Source: JAGNHS01 sp964609695
GTDB lineage: Bacteria; Bdellovibrionota; UBA2428
Assembly (NCBI GenBank): GCA_964609695.1
Contig: CAZSSP010000004.1
Location: 1 to 64,000, forward strand
Reading direction: 5' to 3'
DNA length: 64,000 bases
The notes beneath the pieces are model-generated. The model was not told the DNA's origin. It was given only the letters and a program-made list of their open reading frames with translations, and did not search any database. The position numbers and the translations under genes were made by a program. Below are positions 37,689 through 46,527 of this stretch, piece by piece (the first letter of the stretch is position 1; every line of letters begins with the position of its first letter).

Positions 37689-40158
37689 TCGACTTGAGCT
37701 CTTCCACTTCTTGAACAACGGCAATGGCGTTAACCATTTCTCCTTCACTCAATCGAATAACCCTAACTCCTTGAGTGTTACGACCAATTTCAGAAATATC
37801 GGAAACGCTTGTTCTTATGATTTGACCAACGTTACTTATAATAAGCACATCATCAACGGCACGAACTCGTTTTACGCCCACAAGAGCGCCAATTCTTTCG
37901 TTGGCTTTAATGTTAATAATTCCAGATCCGCCTCTTCCTTGTCTTCGATACTCGGCTATAGGCGTTCTTTTTCCGTAACCATTAGAACTTACGCTTAAGA
38001 TTGAATAAGAGTCTGTGTTCTTTGCAGGAATAATGGCCATATCAACAACTTGATCATTGTCTGCAATTTCAATTCCTTTTACACCTCTAGCCGTACGGCC
38101 CATGTCTCTAACGTCTGCTTCAGAAAATCTTATGCTTTGTCCTTCTTTTGTAGCAATAAAGACATCGTCATTTCCTTCTGTAATGGCTGCATTTATTAAA
38201 GAATCACCTTCATCAATAGAGAGAGCAATAATTCCATTCGTTCTAACGTTTTTAAACGCCATCAAATCCGTTTTTTTAACAACACCTTTTTTAGTAGCCA
38301 TAACTACGTATTTATTTTCTTCAAACTTAGAGACCGGAAGAATAGAGAGAACCTTTTCTTCTTTTTCTAGTTGAAGGAATTGTACAATTGGACGACCCCG
38401 AGCCGTTCTGCTCATTTCGGGAATTTGATGAACTTTAAGCCAATGCAATCTTCCTTTGTTTGTAAAGCAAAGCAGATAGGACAAGGTGCTAGCCACAAAG
38501 AGATCGGAAACAAAATCATTATCCGCTCCGATGGAAGCCCCGCGAATGCCCTTTCCACCTCTGGCTTGTGCCGTATATTCTTCACTTGAACTTCTCTTGA
38601 CATAACCCGCTTGAGTTACTGTCACGACCACTTGTTCGTCGCGAATAAAATCTTCGACTTCATAGTCTTTTTCTTCGCTGTAAGAAATCTCAGTTTTTCT
38701 CTTATCACCAAATATTTTTAAAGTTTCTTCTAGCTCAACTCGAATAACTTTAAACAACTCTTCATTGCTGTTTAATATTTCCATTAATCGTGCAATGGCT
38801 TTTTTAATTTCTTCAAGCTCAGCCACCAATTCTTTAACTTCGAGTGCCGTTAGCTTTTGCAAGCGCATATCCAGAACAGCCTGAGCTTGTTTTTCACTCA
38901 TTGCAAATCGCGATTGTAAATTACTTCTAGCTTCTGCTGCGTTTCCAGCTTTTTTAATAAGCTCAACAACCTCATCAATGTTATCAAGCGCAGTTTTTAA
39001 ACCTAACAAAATGTGTTCACGGTCCTTAGCCTTACCTAATTCATAAACGCAGCGTCTTGTAACAACATCGGCGCGGTGATCAATGAAGGCTTGTAAACAT
39101 TCTTTAAGATTGAAAAGCTTGGGTCTACCATTATCGATGGCCAATAAAATTACACCAAAGGATGTTTGTAGTTGCGTTTTAGCGTAAAGGGCATTCAAAA
39201 CAACATTTGAACTTTCTCCCTTTTTTAATTCAATAACAACTCGAATTCCCTCTCTATTAGACTCGTCTCTGAGATCGGAAATTCCTTCAATTTCTTTTTC
39301 ACGGACATGATGGGCAATAGATTCAATCCAAGTAGATTTATTAACTTGATAAGGAAGCTCAGTTACAACAATCGCTTCACGGTCTTTTCCCCAAGTTTCA
39401 ATTTCAGCCCGACCCTTAATGTAAAACGTGCCTCTACCATAACGATAGGCATTTTTAATTCCTTTTACATTTGAGATTATGCCGGCGGTAGGCAAGTCCG
39501 GACCAGGAATAATTTTCATTAAATCATCGAGCGTGATGTCAGGGTTTTCAATGATAGCAATACAGCCTTGAATAATTTCATTAATGTTATGAGGTGGAAT
39601 GTTTGTAGACATTCCCACGGCAATACCGCTCGAACCATTAATTAAAAGATTGGGCACTCTTGTCGGAAGAACTTTTGGTTCTTCTAAACTTCCATCGTAG
39701 TTTGGACCAAAATCAACGGTATTTTTTTCAATGTCTGTCAGGAGCGCTCCGCCCAGTCTCGACATTCTTGATTCTGTATATCTCATGGCGGCGGCATTAT
39801 CGCCGTCAATAGAACCAAAGTTTCCTTGTCCATCAACGAGCGTATATCGCTGCGAAAAATCCTGCGCCATTCTAACCATGGCATTATAAACTGCACTGTC
39901 TCCATGAGGGTGATATTTACCGATCACATCACCCACAACGCGCGCTGATTTCAAATAACGCTTGTCATAGGTATTACCCAGGTCGTGCATCGCAAAAAGA
40001 ATTCTTCTGTGAACCGGTTTTAATCCATCACGAACATCAGGAAGCGCTCTGCCGGCAATAACCGACATGGCATACTCAAGGTAAGCTCCCTGCATTTCTT
40101 CTTCAATTTTTATACCTTTAATTTGCTCTGGTACTGGTGGTGTTGATGTATCATCCAT
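37672..40158 (-). CDS. gyrA: DNA gyrase subunit A
   Basis: GyrA cuts and rejoins DNA during negative supercoiling. In this 828-residue protein the catalytic Tyr is at 127 (MRYTE). The quinolone-contact region reads HGDSAVYNAM, with Ser88 (Escherichia coli Ser83) but Asn92 where E. coli has Asp87. The C-terminal beta-pinwheel is complete, but the GyrA box reads QARGGKG (near residue 534) instead of QRRGGKG. GyrB lies 17 bases upstream. The assignment as gyrase and not topoisomerase IV rests on the pairing with gyrB beside recF-dnaN and on the presence of a GyrA-box-like motif. Confidence 0.95.
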   Translation of the reverse strand: MDDTSTPPVPEQIKGIKIEEEMQGAYLEYAMSVIAGRALPDVRDGLKPVHRRILFAMHDLGNTYDKRYLKSARVVGDVIGKYHPHGDSAVYNAMVRMAQDFSQRYTLVDGQGNFGSIDGDNAAAMRYTESRMSRLGGALLTDIEKNTVDFGPNYDGSLEEPKVLPTRVPNLLINGSSGIAVGMSTNIPPHNINEIIQGCIAIIENPDITLDDLMKIIPGPDLPTAGIISNVKGIKNAYRYGRGTFYIKGRAEIETWGKDREAIVVTELPYQVNKSTWIESIAHHVREKEIEGISDLRDESNREGIRVVIELKKGESSNVVLNALYAKTQLQTSFGVILLAIDNGRPKLFNLKECLQAFIDHRADVVTRRCVYELGKAKDREHILLGLKTALDNIDEVVELIKKAGNAAEARSNLQSRFAMSEKQAQAVLDMRLQKLTALEVKELVAELEEIKKAIARLMEILNSNEELFKVIRVELEETLKIFGDKRKTEISYSEEKDYEVEDFIRDEQVVVTVTQAGYVKRSSSEEYTAQARGGKGIRGASIGADNDFVSDLFVASTLSYLLCFTNKGRLHWLKVHQIPEMSRTARGRPIVQFLQLEKEEKVLSILPVSKFEENKYVVMATKKGVVKKTDLMAFKNVRTNGIIALSIDEGDSLINAAITEGNDDVFIATKEGQSIRFSEADVRDMGRTARGVKGIEIADNDQVVDMAIIPAKNTDSYSILSVSSNGYGKRTPIAEYRRQGRGGSGIINIKANERIGALVGVKRVRAVDDVLIISNVGQIIRTSVSDISEIGRNTQGVRVIRLSEGEMVNAIAVVQEVEELKSNETVH

Positions 40159-40175
40159 AAAATTATTTTATAAAC

Positions 40176-42596
40176 CTATATATCGAGATTTCTGACTTTA
40201 AGGGCATTGTTTTCAATGAAGGATCTTCTTGATTCGACGTCTTCGCCCATAAGAATTGAAAAAATTTCATCAGCGGCCGCAGCGTCTTCTACGTTAACCT
40301 GTAAAAAGGTTCTTTTTGTAGGGTCCATAGTGGTTTCCCAAAGCTGCTCTGGGTTCATTTCACCCAGACCTTTGTATCTTTGAATTCCTGTTTTTTCTTT
40401 TCCTCTACTTAGAACTGCAACTAAAAGTTCTGAGGGATCATCAAAAGTTTCTAATTTATCCTCCGTCTTTAAATTAAACGGCTGTCCACCAAGCTCTTTA
40501 ACAAAGCTTGATAATTTTAAAGACTCTTCCATGTCGGGATTTTCTAAAAGAGCTTTTCTTAAGTCAGTTTGATAACGAGCTCCTTGAATTCTGGAGAGCA
40601 TAATTAATCTGAAATATCCTGTTTCTTCTGTTTCGGGTTTTATTTCGTAAGTGAGCTCAGGAATTTTTGATTGAATTTTTTCTGCTAAAGTCTTAAGAGC
40701 CGCTTCGCTCTTTAAATCTTCTTTATTTAAAAGATTTTCTAAAACAACATACTTTAAAACTCGCGGATCGCCTCTTCTTGATAAGACATCAAAAACTTTT
40801 TCAAATTTTTGCATCTGGAAAAGAAGTCTTTTTGAATCGCTTTTTGAGAGCTCTGTTTTTGAAGCCGTTAAAAGTTTCGCGTTTTCTAAAGATTCTTCAA
40901 TCAAATACGATTGCAACGCCTTATCATCTTTTACGTAAAACTCGGCTTTACCTTTTTTAACTTTGTAAAGCGGAGGTTGCGCAATATAGAGATGTCCTCG
41001 TTCTAAAATCTCAGGCATTTTTCTATAAAAGAAAGTCAGAAGCAGCGTTCTAATGTGAGCACCGTCCACGTCAGCATCTGTCATTAAAACAACTTTATGA
41101 TAACGAAGTTTAGAAATATCGAAACCTCCACCGCTCTCAGACAAACCTGTCCCAAGAGCCGTAATTAAAGTTCGAATTTCTTCATGATTGAGCATTTTAT
41201 CAATGCGTGCTTTTTCAACGTTTAATATTTTACCTTTAAGAGGAAGAATGGCCTGGTATTTTCTATTTCTTCCTTGTTTAGCCGAACCACCCGCCGAATC
41301 CCCTTCTACAATATACAATTCACAAAGGGCTGGATCTTTTTCTTGGCAATCGGCCATTTTTCCAGGAAGACCAGAAAATTCTAAAGCAGATTTTCTTCGT
41401 GTTAACTCGCGTGCTTTTTTAGCTGCAATACGCGCTCGCGCACCCTCAATGGCTTTAAGAATAATTCTTTTAGCCATGGCTGGATTCGTATCAAAATAAG
41501 AAGATAGCTTTTCAAAAGTTACCGTTTCTACAAGGTTCCTAATATTAGAATTGCCGAGTTTAGTTTTTGTTTGTCCTTCAAATTGAGGATCTTGAAGTTT
41601 CACACTGATAACGCACGAAAGACCTTCACGGCAATCATCGCCCTCAATTGTTCCTTCAACGTTTTTTAATAAATTATAATGTTCGCCATATTTATTTATG
41701 GCTCGAGTTAAAGCGGTTTTAAAACCCATCAAGTGAGTTCCGCCTTCAATGGTATTTATATTATTGGCAAAAGAAAAAACATTTTCTTTATAACCATCAT
41801 TCCATTGTAATGCGATTTCTACTTCGGATGTCTCTTTGTTTCCTTGATAATAAATTACATCATCATGAACTGCTGTTTTTGTTTTATTCAAATATTGAAC
41901 AAAAGACCGAATTCCTTCGGCATAATAAAATTCTTGTTTTTTATCGTTTCTTTCGTCGATAACATTGATTTTTAATTTTGGATTTAAAAACGCGAGCTCT
42001 CTAAAGCGTGAAACTAAAGTTTCATAACTATATTCCGTAGTTTCAAAAATCTCAGCGTCTGGCTTAAATGTTACGGTTGTTCCTCTTTCATCAGAATTTC
42101 CTGTAACTTCTAAAGGCAAAGACGTCACACCTCGTGCGAAATGAATTTGATGAATTTTTCCATCTCGCTTAATTTTAACTTTCATCCATTCTGAAAGTGC
42201 GTTTACGCAACTCACACCTACGCCATGTAATCCGCCAGAAACTTTATAAGCTTTTCCATCAAATTTACCGCCGGCATGAAGTTTAGTTAAAACAAGCTCA
42301 GCTCCAGGCATTCCAGTTTCTGGATGAATATCAACTGGAATTCCGCGACCGTTGTCTTCAACAGTTATAGAATTATCAACATGAATGGTTATGCTAACTT
42401 CATTACAGTGACCTGCAAGGGCTTCATCGACGGAGTTATCAACAACTTCTTGAACCAAATGATGGAGACCGCGAGTGCCGGTGTCTCCAATATACATTCC
42501 AGGTCTTTTACGAACAGCATCAAGACCTTCTAGAACTTTAATTTGCGAAGCATCATAATTGCCGGAACTTGGGGGGTTTCCTTCAGTTTTTTCCAT
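40176..42596 (-). CDS. gyrB: DNA gyrase subunit B
   Basis: GyrB is the ATPase subunit of gyrase. The 806-residue protein has the GHKL ATP-binding motifs (VDNSVDEALAG, DNGRGIPVD, GGLHGVGVS), the TOPRIM metal site with EGDSAGGSAKQ and DADVDGAHI, and the terminal RYKGLGEMNPEQL. It contains the roughly 170-residue insertion in the TOPRIM/tail region typical of Gram-negative GyrB (E. coli 804 residues). It is followed by gyrA and preceded by recF at 17 bases, the conserved order near origins. Confidence 0.97.
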   Translation of the reverse strand: MEKTEGNPPSSGNYDASQIKVLEGLDAVRKRPGMYIGDTGTRGLHHLVQEVVDNSVDEALAGHCNEVSITIHVDNSITVEDNGRGIPVDIHPETGMPGAELVLTKLHAGGKFDGKAYKVSGGLHGVGVSCVNALSEWMKVKIKRDGKIHQIHFARGVTSLPLEVTGNSDERGTTVTFKPDAEIFETTEYSYETLVSRFRELAFLNPKLKINVIDERNDKKQEFYYAEGIRSFVQYLNKTKTAVHDDVIYYQGNKETSEVEIALQWNDGYKENVFSFANNINTIEGGTHLMGFKTALTRAINKYGEHYNLLKNVEGTIEGDDCREGLSCVISVKLQDPQFEGQTKTKLGNSNIRNLVETVTFEKLSSYFDTNPAMAKRIILKAIEGARARIAAKKARELTRRKSALEFSGLPGKMADCQEKDPALCELYIVEGDSAGGSAKQGRNRKYQAILPLKGKILNVEKARIDKMLNHEEIRTLITALGTGLSESGGGFDISKLRYHKVVLMTDADVDGAHIRTLLLTFFYRKMPEILERGHLYIAQPPLYKVKKGKAEFYVKDDKALQSYLIEESLENAKLLTASKTELSKSDSKRLLFQMQKFEKVFDVLSRRGDPRVLKYVVLENLLNKEDLKSEAALKTLAEKIQSKIPELTYEIKPETEETGYFRLIMLSRIQGARYQTDLRKALLENPDMEESLKLSSFVKELGGQPFNLKTEDKLETFDDPSELLVAVLSRGKEKTGIQRYKGLGEMNPEQLWETTMDPTKRTFLQVNVEDAAAADEIFSILMGEDVESRRSFIENNALKVRNLDI

Positions 42597-42613
42597 ACTT
42601 TATTAAGAATCTT

Positions 42614-43762
42614 TTAATATGTTTTTCGCTCTAGAAGCAACCCTTTTTCTACTCTCCAATAGGTGTATTTTTCGAAGCGATTTGAATCCACTAAAGAGTC
42701 CTCTGTACCGCTTATAATGACCTGTCCATCACAACTTCGAATGAGTTCTAGAAGCAATTTCCGGTGTGACGCGTCAAGCTCAGACGAAAGATCATCAATT
42801 AAAAAAATTGGAGTTTCTGATCTTTGATCTTTTACGCACAAAGCGTGCGTCCATTTAAGTGCTAGAGCTAAGAGCCGTGCTTGAGATTGTGAAGCATGAG
42901 TTTTTGCAGCCAAACCCTCTTCTAACTCCAAATAGAGATCATCTCGATGAGGGCCTCTGTGAGTCCATCCCGTAGCAAGATCTTTTTCCCAATCTGCCCT
43001 GATATGTTCTTGATATCTTTCTTTTGTCCATGTGTTATCCACAGTGGATAAATCATGTAAAAATTTAATTTCCAATTTTGGAAATTCATCACCAAAAAGT
43101 TGATGGCTTGTTTCTAAAAATTTACTTTTAAAAGAGGGCCAATATTCTCTTCTAATCATGGATAATTCAGCAGCTTCTTGAGCTAAAAGATTTGTCCATG
43201 TGGATAACTCTGGGAAAACTTTTTCCCTGACATCCTGGTATTGTTTTAAAATTTCATTTCTTTGTTTAAGCGCTCTTTGATATCGAAGAAGAATCTCATA
43301 ATAGCCTGGTGCTATATCACTCAATAATGAGTCAACAAAATGTCGTCTCTCCTCTGGAGTTCCTCTAACTAAAGAATGATCATCTGGTGAAAAAGAAAGT
43401 ATTGCAATTTTTTCAACAAGTGTTGAAGCAGATATTTTCTTTTCGTTCCAAAAGCTTTGCCAACGTTGTTGATCGTCGCACTTAAGTAATAATTTATGGG
43501 AATAACCGCTTCTGTCTAAAAAATTGACTTCGACCTTTGTGCTTCCTCTAGAATCAGAATTGTGGATAACTTTGGGATACCAATCTTTTTTAGTACAATA
43601 GGGCCGAAAACTTTTTAATCGTGTGGCCGCAAAAATACTTTCCAGAATATTTGTTTTTCCTTGTCCATTGGCTCCCCAAAAACCATTTAAAATTGGATTT
43701 AAAACAATATCTAAGGATTTTAAATTTCGAAAGTTTTCAACTTGTAAATGAGTTATCCTCAA
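42614..43762 (-). CDS. recF: DNA replication/repair protein RecF
   Basis: RecF is an SMC-like ATPase that helps load RecA onto gapped DNA. The 382-residue protein starts with LQVENFRNLKSLDI and a Walker A GANGQGKTNILE near residue 30. It has the ABC-type signature near SQSQARLLALALK and a Walker B region PIFLIDDLSSELD. The gene follows dnaN by six bases. Three perfect DnaA-box matches (43035-43043, 43199-43207, 43561-43569) lie inside its coding sequence, which is unusual for an ordinary gene. Confidence 0.95.
   Translation of the reverse strand: MRITHLQVENFRNLKSLDIVLNPILNGFWGANGQGKTNILESIFAATRLKSFRPYCTKKDWYPKVIHNSDSRGSTKVEVNFLDRSGYSHKLLLKCDDQQRWQSFWNEKKISASTLVEKIAILSFSPDDHSLVRGTPEERRHFVDSLLSDIAPGYYEILLRYQRALKQRNEILKQYQDVREKVFPELSTWTNLLAQEAAELSMIRREYWPSFKSKFLETSHQLFGDEFPKLEIKFLHDLSTVDNTWTKERYQEHIRADWEKDLATGWTHRGPHRDDLYLELEEGLAAKTHASQSQARLLALALKWTHALCVKDQRSETPIFLIDDLSSELDASHRKLLLELIRSCDGQVIISGTEDSLVDSNRFEKYTYWRVEKGLLLERKTY
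43035..43569. promoter_or_regulatory. Cluster of DnaA boxes within recF
   Basis: Three exact TTATCCACA matches occur: 43035-43043 (plus), 43199-43207 (minus) and 43561-43569 (minus). A one-mismatch copy (minus, 43043-43051) abuts the first. They are inside the coding sequence of recF, downstream of dnaN. They may titrate DnaA or extend the origin region. Binding is inferred from the consensus only. Confidence 0.5.
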
Positions 43763-43768
43763 AAACTA

Positions 43769-44905
43769 TCAAAGCCTCATCGGCATAATAACAATTTGAA
43801 AACCTGGATCATCAACACTTTTTAACAAAGCTGGTTGAAGTTTTTCACCCAAGCAAATTTCCATTTTATCACCATGAAAATTATTTAACGCTTCAATAAA
43901 AAATCTAACGTTAAAGCCAGTCTTAACTTCTTGTCCTTCAAACTTTGCAGGTATTTCATCAATGGCTTCACCAAGATCTGGATTATTCGTGGATAAAGTC
44001 ACATGATCTTTTTTGAAATCAAAAGTAACAACCATTGATCTATCAGAAACTAATAAAGACATTCTTCTTAGACCCGTTAATAATTCTTTTTTATCAACAG
44101 TAAGTTTAGAAGGAAGACCTTTAGGTATAACTCGTTTGCAATCAGGATATTCACTATCAATCGGTCTTATCCATAACTTATTCACACCCACGTGAGCTCT
44201 TAAAAGATTTTCATCACAAGTGAGTTCAAAAGTATCTTCTTCAGTGCTTTCTAAAAGTTTTCTTAATTCAACAGCACCTTTTTTTGGAATGATAAGTCCC
44301 TTTTTAAGATCAAGATTCCCAATCTTATCCACAGGACTTTCCATGAGAGCTAAACGATGTCCGTCTGTCGCTGTTGTTTTTAAAACTTGTCCATGTCCGT
44401 CTTCACTCAAAAGACTTTCAAAATATATTCCCGTTAAAGCGTAACGATATTCTTCATTACAAATACAATGTTCTGTTTGCTGTAAAAGTCGAAGAAATTC
44501 TTTTGTTTTAAGTTTACCGGCAGAAAGTTGACCCTTAGGACTTGTTTTAAAATGTGGAAAGTTATCCGCGGATAATCCCATCAATTTAAAAAAACTTTTC
44601 CCTGATCTTATTTCAACTCTATTAGATTCAGTGACTTTAATAAAAATTTCTTTTTTATCGTCACTCTCTTTAACGATGTCGTAAAGATTTCTTGCTGGTA
44701 CCGCAATTCGACCTTCTAATAATGTTCGACAAGGAATTGACGAACTTACGAAAATTTCTAAATCCGTTGCCGAGATTTGAAGTGTTTCGTCCTTTACATC
44801 AAGAAGAGCATGATTAAGAGAAGGCATTGTATTTCTTCTCTCAACAACACTAAGTGTTTTTTCAAGGCCGTTTAATAGATCCTTTTTTGATAAATTAATT
44901 TCCAT
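43769..44905 (-). CDS. dnaN: DNA polymerase III subunit beta (sliding clamp)
   Basis: The beta clamp encircles DNA and tethers the replicative polymerase. The 378-residue protein begins MEINLSKKDLLNGLEKTLSVVERRNTMP, matching domain 1, and has the three-domain clamp layout, with YALTGIYFE in domain 2 and a C-terminal VIMPMRL that forms part of the partner-binding pocket. I chose the ATG at 44905. A TTG at 44917 would only add four residues. The gene lies between oriC and recF in the conserved dnaA-dnaN-recF-gyrB order, and contains two exact DnaA boxes. Confidence 0.97.
   Translation of the reverse strand: MEINLSKKDLLNGLEKTLSVVERRNTMPSLNHALLDVKDETLQISATDLEIFVSSSIPCRTLLEGRIAVPARNLYDIVKESDDKKEIFIKVTESNRVEIRSGKSFFKLMGLSADNFPHFKTSPKGQLSAGKLKTKEFLRLLQQTEHCICNEEYRYALTGIYFESLLSEDGHGQVLKTTATDGHRLALMESPVDKIGNLDLKKGLIIPKKGAVELRKLLESTEEDTFELTCDENLLRAHVGVNKLWIRPIDSEYPDCKRVIPKGLPSKLTVDKKELLTGLRRMSLLVSDRSMVVTFDFKKDHVTLSTNNPDLGEAIDEIPAKFEGQEVKTGFNVRFFIEALNNFHGDKMEICLGEKLQPALLKSVDDPGFQIVIMPMRL
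44178..44333 (+). promoter_or_regulatory. DnaA boxes within dnaN
   Basis: TTATTCACA at 44178-44186 and TTATCCACA at 44325-44333 both fit the TTATNCACA consensus exactly. A near-palindrome TTATCCGCGGATAA follows at about 44562-44575. The boxes lie inside dnaN, 0.6-0.75 kb from the dnaN-dnaA gap, and could be accessory DnaA-binding sites for the origin or for autoregulation. Confidence 0.45.
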
Positions 44906-45178
44906 TTGCCCGTCCAAATTTTACTTATCCAAGACTTACAAACATGTTGCTTAGTCTTTTGCCTAATATAAACAATTTTATAAGTTGTTGTAAACTATAC
45001 TTGTATATTTGAATTGTATTGAATTGCGCAGCTAAGTTGTTGAATATAAAAAGAAAACCATGTGGACAACTTTGTGGATAGTCGACGTGAATAGTGTGGT
45101 TATTCGGGTAATTCATTTTTTTTCCCCAACTTGTCCACATAATTCGTCATTGGTTATCCACAGGTTCTTCATCTTTTC
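44906..45178. other. Candidate replication origin (oriC) between dnaN and dnaA
   Basis: This 273-base gap is the longest non-coding stretch in the window. On the dnaA side it holds one exact DnaA box, TTATCCACA at 45154-45162, and three single-mismatch boxes: TTGTCCACA at 45131-45139, its inverted form at 45061-45069, and CTATCCACA (minus) at 45073-45081. Toward dnaN lies a very A+T-rich stretch at about 44960-45055 that could unwind. Boxes beside an A+T-rich element next to dnaA is the standard bacterial oriC layout. Gene orientation diverges from the neighbouring dnaA/rpmH junction, which agrees. Confidence 0.7.
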
Positions 45179-46303
45179 CTAGAGATTATCCAAAAGTTGA
45201 GAAGAAATTTGATTAAGTTGATTCTTAAAAACAGGATCTCTAGTAATCAAAGTCTCCACATATTCATGTCCATGTAAAATTGTTGTGTGATGTCTATTTC
45301 CTAAAGCTTCTCCTATAGCTGTACAACTTAAGTTGCTATGCTCTCTCGAAAGGTACATGACCACCTGTCGAGCTTTTGCAATCGGCGCCTTTCGAGATGC
45401 ACCACGGATGTCGCTTCCTTTTAAAGAGTAAAACTGAGCAACTAGAGCAATGATATCGTCGATTGAAAGCACTCTTTTGTTTTCGGTGACGTAACTTTTG
45501 AGAACTTTTTTTACTAATTCAGTGGTGATCTCTATATTATAGATGGCCGCATGAGCAGCTAATTTTGTTAAACAACCCTCTAATTCGCGAACATTCGCTT
45601 TCACGTAATTTGCAATAAGATAAGCCACTTCATCTGTTAAACGAATATTGTCTGTTTCAGCTCGTGATTTCAAAATCGCAACTCGAGTTTCTAATTCAGG
45701 ACTCTCAATGTCGGCCACCATTCCCCACTCGAAGCGAGAAATTATACGATCGTGAACATCTGAAATTTCTTTAGGATATCGGTCAGATGCAATGACGATT
45801 TGCTTGCCGGCATCAAAAAGGGCGTTAAAGACGTGAAAAAACTCATCTTGAGTAGATGCCGATCGTGAAAGAAACTGAATATCGTCCATTAAAAGGACAT
45901 CACAGTTATTTTCATAATTTTGTTTAAGCTCATGAAGTCTTGCTTCTCTAACTCCCGCAATAACCTCTTCAATGAATTTTTGAGTTGAACAATAGTGAAC
46001 TCGAATTCCAGGCCGAGTGCTAAGTAGTCGATATCCTATGGCTTTTAATAAATGGGTTTTTCCAAGTCCCGTATTTCCAACAATAAATAGAGGATTATAA
46101 ACTCCAGGCTTAGTTCCCACAGCTAAGGCAGAAGCATGGGCAAACTGATTGCTTTTACCTACAACAAACGTCTCAAATGAGTATTTTGGAGAGAGGGTTT
46201 CACCAGTAAACGTGCGTACGGTTGAGCTGGCAGGGCTCTCCAGCTTGTGCTTCAGGGAGGATAAGGAGTTTTGCGTTTCGGGGTCTAAAAACATTTCCGA
46301 CAT
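45179..46303 (-). CDS. dnaA: Chromosomal replication initiator DnaA (lacking domain I)
   Basis: DnaA binds boxes at oriC and opens the duplex. The AAA+ domain III starts at SPKYSFETF (residue 39), with Walker A GNTGLGKTH at 76-84 and MDDIQF near 139. Domain IV ends the protein. At 374 residues it lacks about 90 N-terminal residues: only 38 residues precede domain III, and none resemble domain I, which in E. coli handles DnaB loading and DnaA-DnaA contacts. An in-frame stop 11 codons upstream and rpmH on the other strand exclude a longer reading. GGAG lies four bases before the ATG. The DNA-binding signature is RHHTTILHG (337-345) where RDHTT is usual, so His338 replaces E. coli Asp433. Confidence 0.95.
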   Translation of the reverse strand: MSEMFLDPETQNSLSSLKHKLESPASSTVRTFTGETLSPKYSFETFVVGKSNQFAHASALAVGTKPGVYNPLFIVGNTGLGKTHLLKAIGYRLLSTRPGIRVHYCSTQKFIEEVIAGVREARLHELKQNYENNCDVLLMDDIQFLSRSASTQDEFFHVFNALFDAGKQIVIASDRYPKEISDVHDRIISRFEWGMVADIESPELETRVAILKSRAETDNIRLTDEVAYLIANYVKANVRELEGCLTKLAAHAAIYNIEITTELVKKVLKSYVTENKRVLSIDDIIALVAQFYSLKGSDIRGASRKAPIAKARQVVMYLSREHSNLSCTAIGEALGNRHHTTILHGHEYVETLITRDPVFKNQLNQISSQLLDNL

Positions 46304-46362
46304 AAGACTCCAATTTCTAGGTTGATAAAAAGGACATAGTTATGGAATAACAGCTAGCCTAT
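46304..46362. promoter_or_regulatory. Divergent dnaA/rpmH promoter region
   Basis: These 59 bases separate the divergent dnaA and rpmH genes and must hold both promoters or parts of them. A perfect inverted repeat GTTAT-GGA-ATAAC lies at 46339-46351 and could be an operator. No exact DnaA box is present, so DnaA autoregulation through this gap is not evident. A weak TTGATA at about 46322 may serve rpmH. No ribosome-binding site precedes the rpmH ATG. Confidence 0.4.
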
Positions 46363-46527
46363 ATGAAACGCACATATCAACCCAGTCGTAGAAAAAGAAA
46401 AAAAGATCATGGATTCCTGAAGAGAATGTCTTCTGCCGGGGGTAAGAAAGTGCTTAGCAGTCGTCGAAGAAAGGGACGTAAAAAACTGACTGTAAGCGTT
46501 CCTTCTAAAACCCGCAGCCGTAAATGA
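46363..46527 (+). CDS. rpmH: 50S ribosomal protein L34
   Basis: L34 is a small, very basic protein of the large ribosomal subunit. The 54-residue protein starts MKRTYQPSRRKRKKDHGF and has the family pattern through RMSSAGGKKVLSSRRRKGRKKL. A short C-terminal extension (VSVPSKTRSRK) makes it slightly longer than the usual 44-47 residues. It overlaps rnpA by four bases (ATGA), the standard bacterial pairing, and faces dnaA across the origin-proximal gap. Confidence 0.95.
   Translation: MKRTYQPSRRKRKKDHGFLKRMSSAGGKKVLSSRRRKGRKKLTVSVPSKTRSRK

Noticed and set aside
45179..46303. Short dnaA explained by a frameshift or missed upstream start
   Set aside because: An in-frame stop lies 11 codons upstream and rpmH begins 59 bases away on the other strand, so there is no room for domain I.
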